From: Acidimicrobiia bacterium
GTDB taxonomy: Bacteria; Actinomycetota; Acidimicrobiia; Acidimicrobiales; AC-14
Direction of reading: 5' to 3'
Assembly: GCA_019244985.1 (NCBI GenBank)
Contig: JAFASB010000550.1
Location: 1 to 9,021 of the forward strand
Length of the DNA: 9,021 nt
Below the pieces are notes generated by a model. That model saw nothing but the letters and a program-made list of their open reading frames with translations. It was not told the origin of the DNA and searched no databases. Positions 6,720 through 9,021 of this stretch are shown here, one piece after another. Numbering within the stretch: the stretch's first letter is position 1; the number at the start of each line of letters is the position of its first letter. The translations under genes were made by a program, and so were the position numbers.

Positions 6720-8609
6720 TTACGGCGGTGAGGACACGGCAAAGAGGTGCCACGTTCCGGGCACTCCTCGAAGCTCGTGCGTGCCACGGTCCTCGAATTG
6801 TGCGCCCGAGCCGAGGACGAGATCGCGCACCGTCTGGGAAGCGAGGACCTCGCTGGGCCCTGCCGACGCAGCCACACGAGCACCAATGTTCACCGCCATG
6901 CCGTGCACGTCGTCCGGGAGGATCTCGCACTCGCCCATGTGCAGCCCGATCCGCACGTCGAGATCGAGGGTCGCGACGGCATCGCGAATCGCGGTCGCCG
7001 CCCTGATGGCCGCTGTCGGCTGCCCGAACGTCAGCAGGACGCCGTCGCCGCTCGTCTTCACGGAGCGCCCGCCGTGGGCGTCGGCTGTGCCAGCAACCAG
7101 CTCGTGGTAGCGGAGCACGACGTCACGCCAACCGCGGTCGCCTATCTCGGCCGCCCGCCTGGTCGACTCCACGACGTCGACGAACATCACGGTGCACACG
7201 GCCCGTTCCGGGGGCACGGTGACCTGCTCGTCCCGCTGGAGCGCCGCGAGCGTCTGACGTATAAGGTCGGCGACCTGCTCCTCGGCCAGGCCGAGATCCG
7301 AGGCGATCTCGGCGTTCGACTTCCCGTGGCTGAGGGCAGCAAGCGCCTGGCGCTGTCGCGCTGTGAGCTCCACCTCGGGCTCCTTCGCACCCGCACGGAG
7401 CTGGCCGAGGACGAACGACGCGAGCGACGGCGTGAACACTGCCTCACCGGCGGCGGCACGCCGCACGGCGTCTGCCACTTCCGCCGCGGTGCTGGTCTTC
7501 AACAGGTATCCGTGCGCGCCGGCGCGCACCGCCTCCACCACGTCGGGCTCGTCGCCCGACGACGACAGCATCAGCACCCGCACGCCGGGGACGGCCTCCA
7601 CGATTCGGCTCGTCGCCTCGGTGCCCGTCAGCTTCGGCAGATGGAGATCCATCAGGACGACGTCAGGCCGGGCGGCCAGCGCGGCGTCGACGGCGGCCTC
7701 GCCATCGTCGGCCTCGGCGACCACGACGGCGGTGCCCTTGCGCTCGAGCGACGCCCGCATCGCCTCGCGCCACATCGGGTGGTCGTCGACGAGCATCAGC
7801 CGAACCGACGACGTGTTGGCCGCGGGCGCTTCTGTTGGCGAGGAGTCCCGCGGCCTTGGGTCGAGGGCCGAGTCCTGAGCAAGGACGGCCGCTTCCAGCT
7901 GCCGGAGCTCCGGACTGGGTTCGATCCCGAGCTCCTCGACCATCAGCTCGCGCAGATCTTGGTAGGCGCGCAGCGCTTCGGCCTGGCGACCGCATCGGTA
8001 GAGGGCGGTGATGCGCTGTGCCCACAGCCTTTCTCGAAGCGGGTGGGCGCGGGTGAGGCCTTCCAGCTCCGCGACGACCGCGGCATGGCGCCCGGCGGCC
8101 AGCTCAGCGGCCATCTTGCTTTCAACCGCCGCGAGTCGACTCTCTTCGAGGCGGACGACGTCGGGCGCAATCGAGGGATGGTGCGCGAGCTCGGCGAGCG
8201 CAGGCCCACGCCACAGTGCCAACGCCTGCTCGAACGTGCGGGCCGCGGCATCGGGCGCGCCTCCGTCGAGCAACTCCTGGCCCTCGACAAGCAATCGCTG
8301 GAAGCGGGTGGCGTCGAGCTCATCGGGCTCGATCGCCAACCGGTAGCCGATCGGCTCCGTCTGGAGCCGCTCGCCGGCGTCGGCGAGCGCCTTTCGAATG
8401 CGAGAGATGTAGACGCGCAGCCCCGCGATTGCCTTGTCATCGGCGTCCTCACCCCACAGCGTGTCGACGATCCGTTCGGTCGGCACGACACGGTTTGCCG
8501 AGACGGCAAGCAACGCCACGATGGCGCGCGGGCGATCACCGCCGAGCGCGACCAGCTCTCCGTTACTCCGCACCTCGAGCGGACCGAGAATTCCCAGCTC
8601 TAGCTCCAT
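6720..8609 (-). CDS. SARP (winged helix-BTAD) + receiver + LuxR-like HTH + class III adenylate cyclase fusion
   Basis: A soluble 629-residue protein. I chose the ATG at 8609 because MELELGILGPLEV is the classic opening of SARP proteins; the frame continues to an ATG at 8774 with no recognisable sequence. Order: OmpR-type winged helix (1-92, with LWGEDADDKA and VYISRIRKAL); BTAD helical repeats (about 97-243); Pro/Ser-rich linker (250-267); receiver (268-385) with Asp275/Asp276, phospho-acceptor Asp321, Ser349 and Lys371; LuxR-like HTH (about 413-457) whose recognition region is atypical; and class III cyclase (about 468-625). The cyclase has both metal Asp residues (478 in FVDVVEST, 522 in SGDG), adenine-specifying Lys518 and Asp567, and transition-state Asn574 and Arg578. 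It should therefore make cAMP rather than cGMP. It heads an operon with the phosphotransferase-like and receiver genes. Phosphorylation of Asp321 could control DNA binding, cyclase activity or both (inference). Confidence 0.92.
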   Translation of the reverse strand: MELELGILGPLEVRSNGELVALGGDRPRAIVALLAVSANRVVPTERIVDTLWGEDADDKAIAGLRVYISRIRKALADAGERLQTEPIGYRLAIEPDELDATRFQRLLVEGQELLDGGAPDAAARTFEQALALWRGPALAELAHHPSIAPDVVRLEESRLAAVESKMAAELAAGRHAAVVAELEGLTRAHPLRERLWAQRITALYRCGRQAEALRAYQDLRELMVEELGIEPSPELRQLEAAVLAQDSALDPRPRDSSPTEAPAANTSSVRLMLVDDHPMWREAMRASLERKGTAVVVAEADDGEAAVDAALAARPDVVLMDLHLPKLTGTEATSRIVEAVPGVRVLMLSSSGDEPDVVEAVRAGAHGYLLKTSTAAEVADAVRRAAAGEAVFTPSLASFVLGQLRAGAKEPEVELTARQRQALAALSHGKSNAEIASDLGLAEEQVADLIRQTLAALQRDEQVTVPPERAVCTVMFVDVVESTRRAAEIGDRGWRDVVLRYHELVAGTADAHGGRSVKTSGDGVLLTFGQPTAAIRAATAIRDAVATLDLDVRIGLHMGECEILPDDVHGMAVNIGARVAASAGPSEVLASQTVRDLVLGSGAQFEDRGTHELRGVPGTWHLFAVSSPP

Positions 8610-9021
8610 CACGACATCGGCCGCGAGATGACCACCCGTCGAGAGTAAGTCGCCGAACGCTGTCTCGCCGCTGGTGACGACCAGCTTTCGCGACTCCACG
8701 CAAAGAACGACGACGGTCAGGCTGACGTGAATGTTGCCCGAGCCAGCGCGCGGCACTCGTGGTGGATCGTCCATAATGTGCCGCTGGCCAGTGCGGGACC
8801 CTGACCTGGAGGTGCCCCGCTGGCCGCAGCAACTCTGCGCGCAGGAGACACTCTCGAGCGCCGATGGCTGCGTACCGAACTGCCTGATTGAGTCGGGGTG
8901 ACGTTGCGGGGGTGCTCGTAGCGTCGGTGGAGCGCCGGCGGTCTTCGTTCGCGAACTGCCTGCCGACTTCGTGTCTGGCTTTCGATACGAGATGCGGGCT
9001 GTCGGTGTTCCACCGCGGTGT
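8610..9021. other. Upstream region of the minus-strand operon; no supportable gene
   Basis: These 412 bases lie before the chosen start of the SARP-cyclase gene. Open frames exist on both strands, but none encodes a recognisable domain. The in-frame extension of the SARP gene to 8774 adds 55 residues that do not resemble known SARP N-termini. I could not identify a convincing -35/-10 pair or ribosome site for the minus operon. An 11-base direct repeat, CGAACTGCCTG, occurs at 8876-8886 and 8952-8962. A 9-base repeat, CCGCTGGCC, occurs at 8781-8789 and 8817-8825. The promoter of the minus operon is presumably here. Confidence 0.4.

Noticed and set aside
6709..6930. N-terminal extension of the kinase-like protein up to the ATG at 6930
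   Set aside because: It lies fully inside the cyclase coding region in another frame and has the Arg/Pro/Gly-rich look of a shadow frame; the recognisable domain starts after 6708.
6747..8603. Long plus-strand open frame of 618 codons opposite the SARP-cyclase gene
   Set aside because: It is the antisense shadow of a gene with clear domains, a common artefact of GC-rich codon use; its translation shows no domain.
8610..8774. 55-residue N-terminal extension of the SARP-cyclase
   Set aside because: SARP proteins open almost directly with the ILGPLEV strand, which follows the ATG at 8609; the extension resembles nothing I recognise.
8876..8962. 11-base direct repeat CGAACTGCCTG as an operator pair
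   Set aside because: Two copies 76 bases apart, with no third copy, symmetry or known consensus, could be chance; noted only in the upstream-region entry.
8992..9021. Possible start of a plus-strand gene (ATG at 8992) running off the window
   Set aside because: Only ten codons are visible, with no domain and no convincing ribosome site.

Overview
The window is GC-rich and almost fully coding. It reads as a chromosomal signalling locus from an actinobacterium. The main evidence is a SARP/AfsR-type regulator (OmpR-like winged helix plus BTAD, a family found mostly in Actinomycetota), frequent GTG starts and many 1-4 base gene overlaps. The class cannot be fixed from the sequence. I see no transposase, integrase, CRISPR array, tRNA or rRNA. 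No gene symbol can be assigned with confidence.

Layout, left to right. (1) Positions 2-682 (+): the 3' part of a protein with two cyclic-nucleotide-binding (CNB) domains. (2) 683-805: a gap with an 8-bp-stem inverted repeat. (3) 806-5801 (+): a tightly coupled operon of three genes. These are a secreted type 1 periplasmic-binding-fold protein (806-2722), a 906-residue multi-pass sensor histidine kinase (2719-5439, ATGA overlap) and a receiver-only response regulator (5436-5801, GTGA overlap). (4) 5798-8609 (-): a converging operon, read right to left. It holds a 629-residue regulator that joins SARP winged helix, BTAD, receiver, a LuxR-like HTH and a class III adenylate cyclase (6720-8609). 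Next come a small histidine-kinase-like protein without a recognisable ATP site (6139-6708) and a second receiver-only regulator (5798-6142). The two operons meet tail to tail and overlap by 4 bases. (5) 8610-9021: the upstream region of the minus operon, with no gene I can support.

Working model (inference): the binding protein detects a ligand outside the membrane and informs the kinase, which phosphorylates its receiver-only partner. The kinase-like protein could act as a histidine phosphotransferase (as Spo0B or ChpT do) between the stand-alone receivers and the receiver inside the SARP-cyclase. The cyclase domain keeps all six canonical class III residues, so phosphorylation could gate cAMP synthesis and DNA binding in one polypeptide. 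The double CNB protein is a natural candidate cAMP reader.

The two most unusual observations are the architecture of the SARP-receiver-HTH-cyclase protein and a seam inside the kinase gene. At the seam, codon choice changes abruptly at an in-frame GTG (3577) that has the best Shine-Dalgarno sequence in the window. This suggests that a complete kinase gene was joined behind a local membrane-anchored extracytoplasmic domain.
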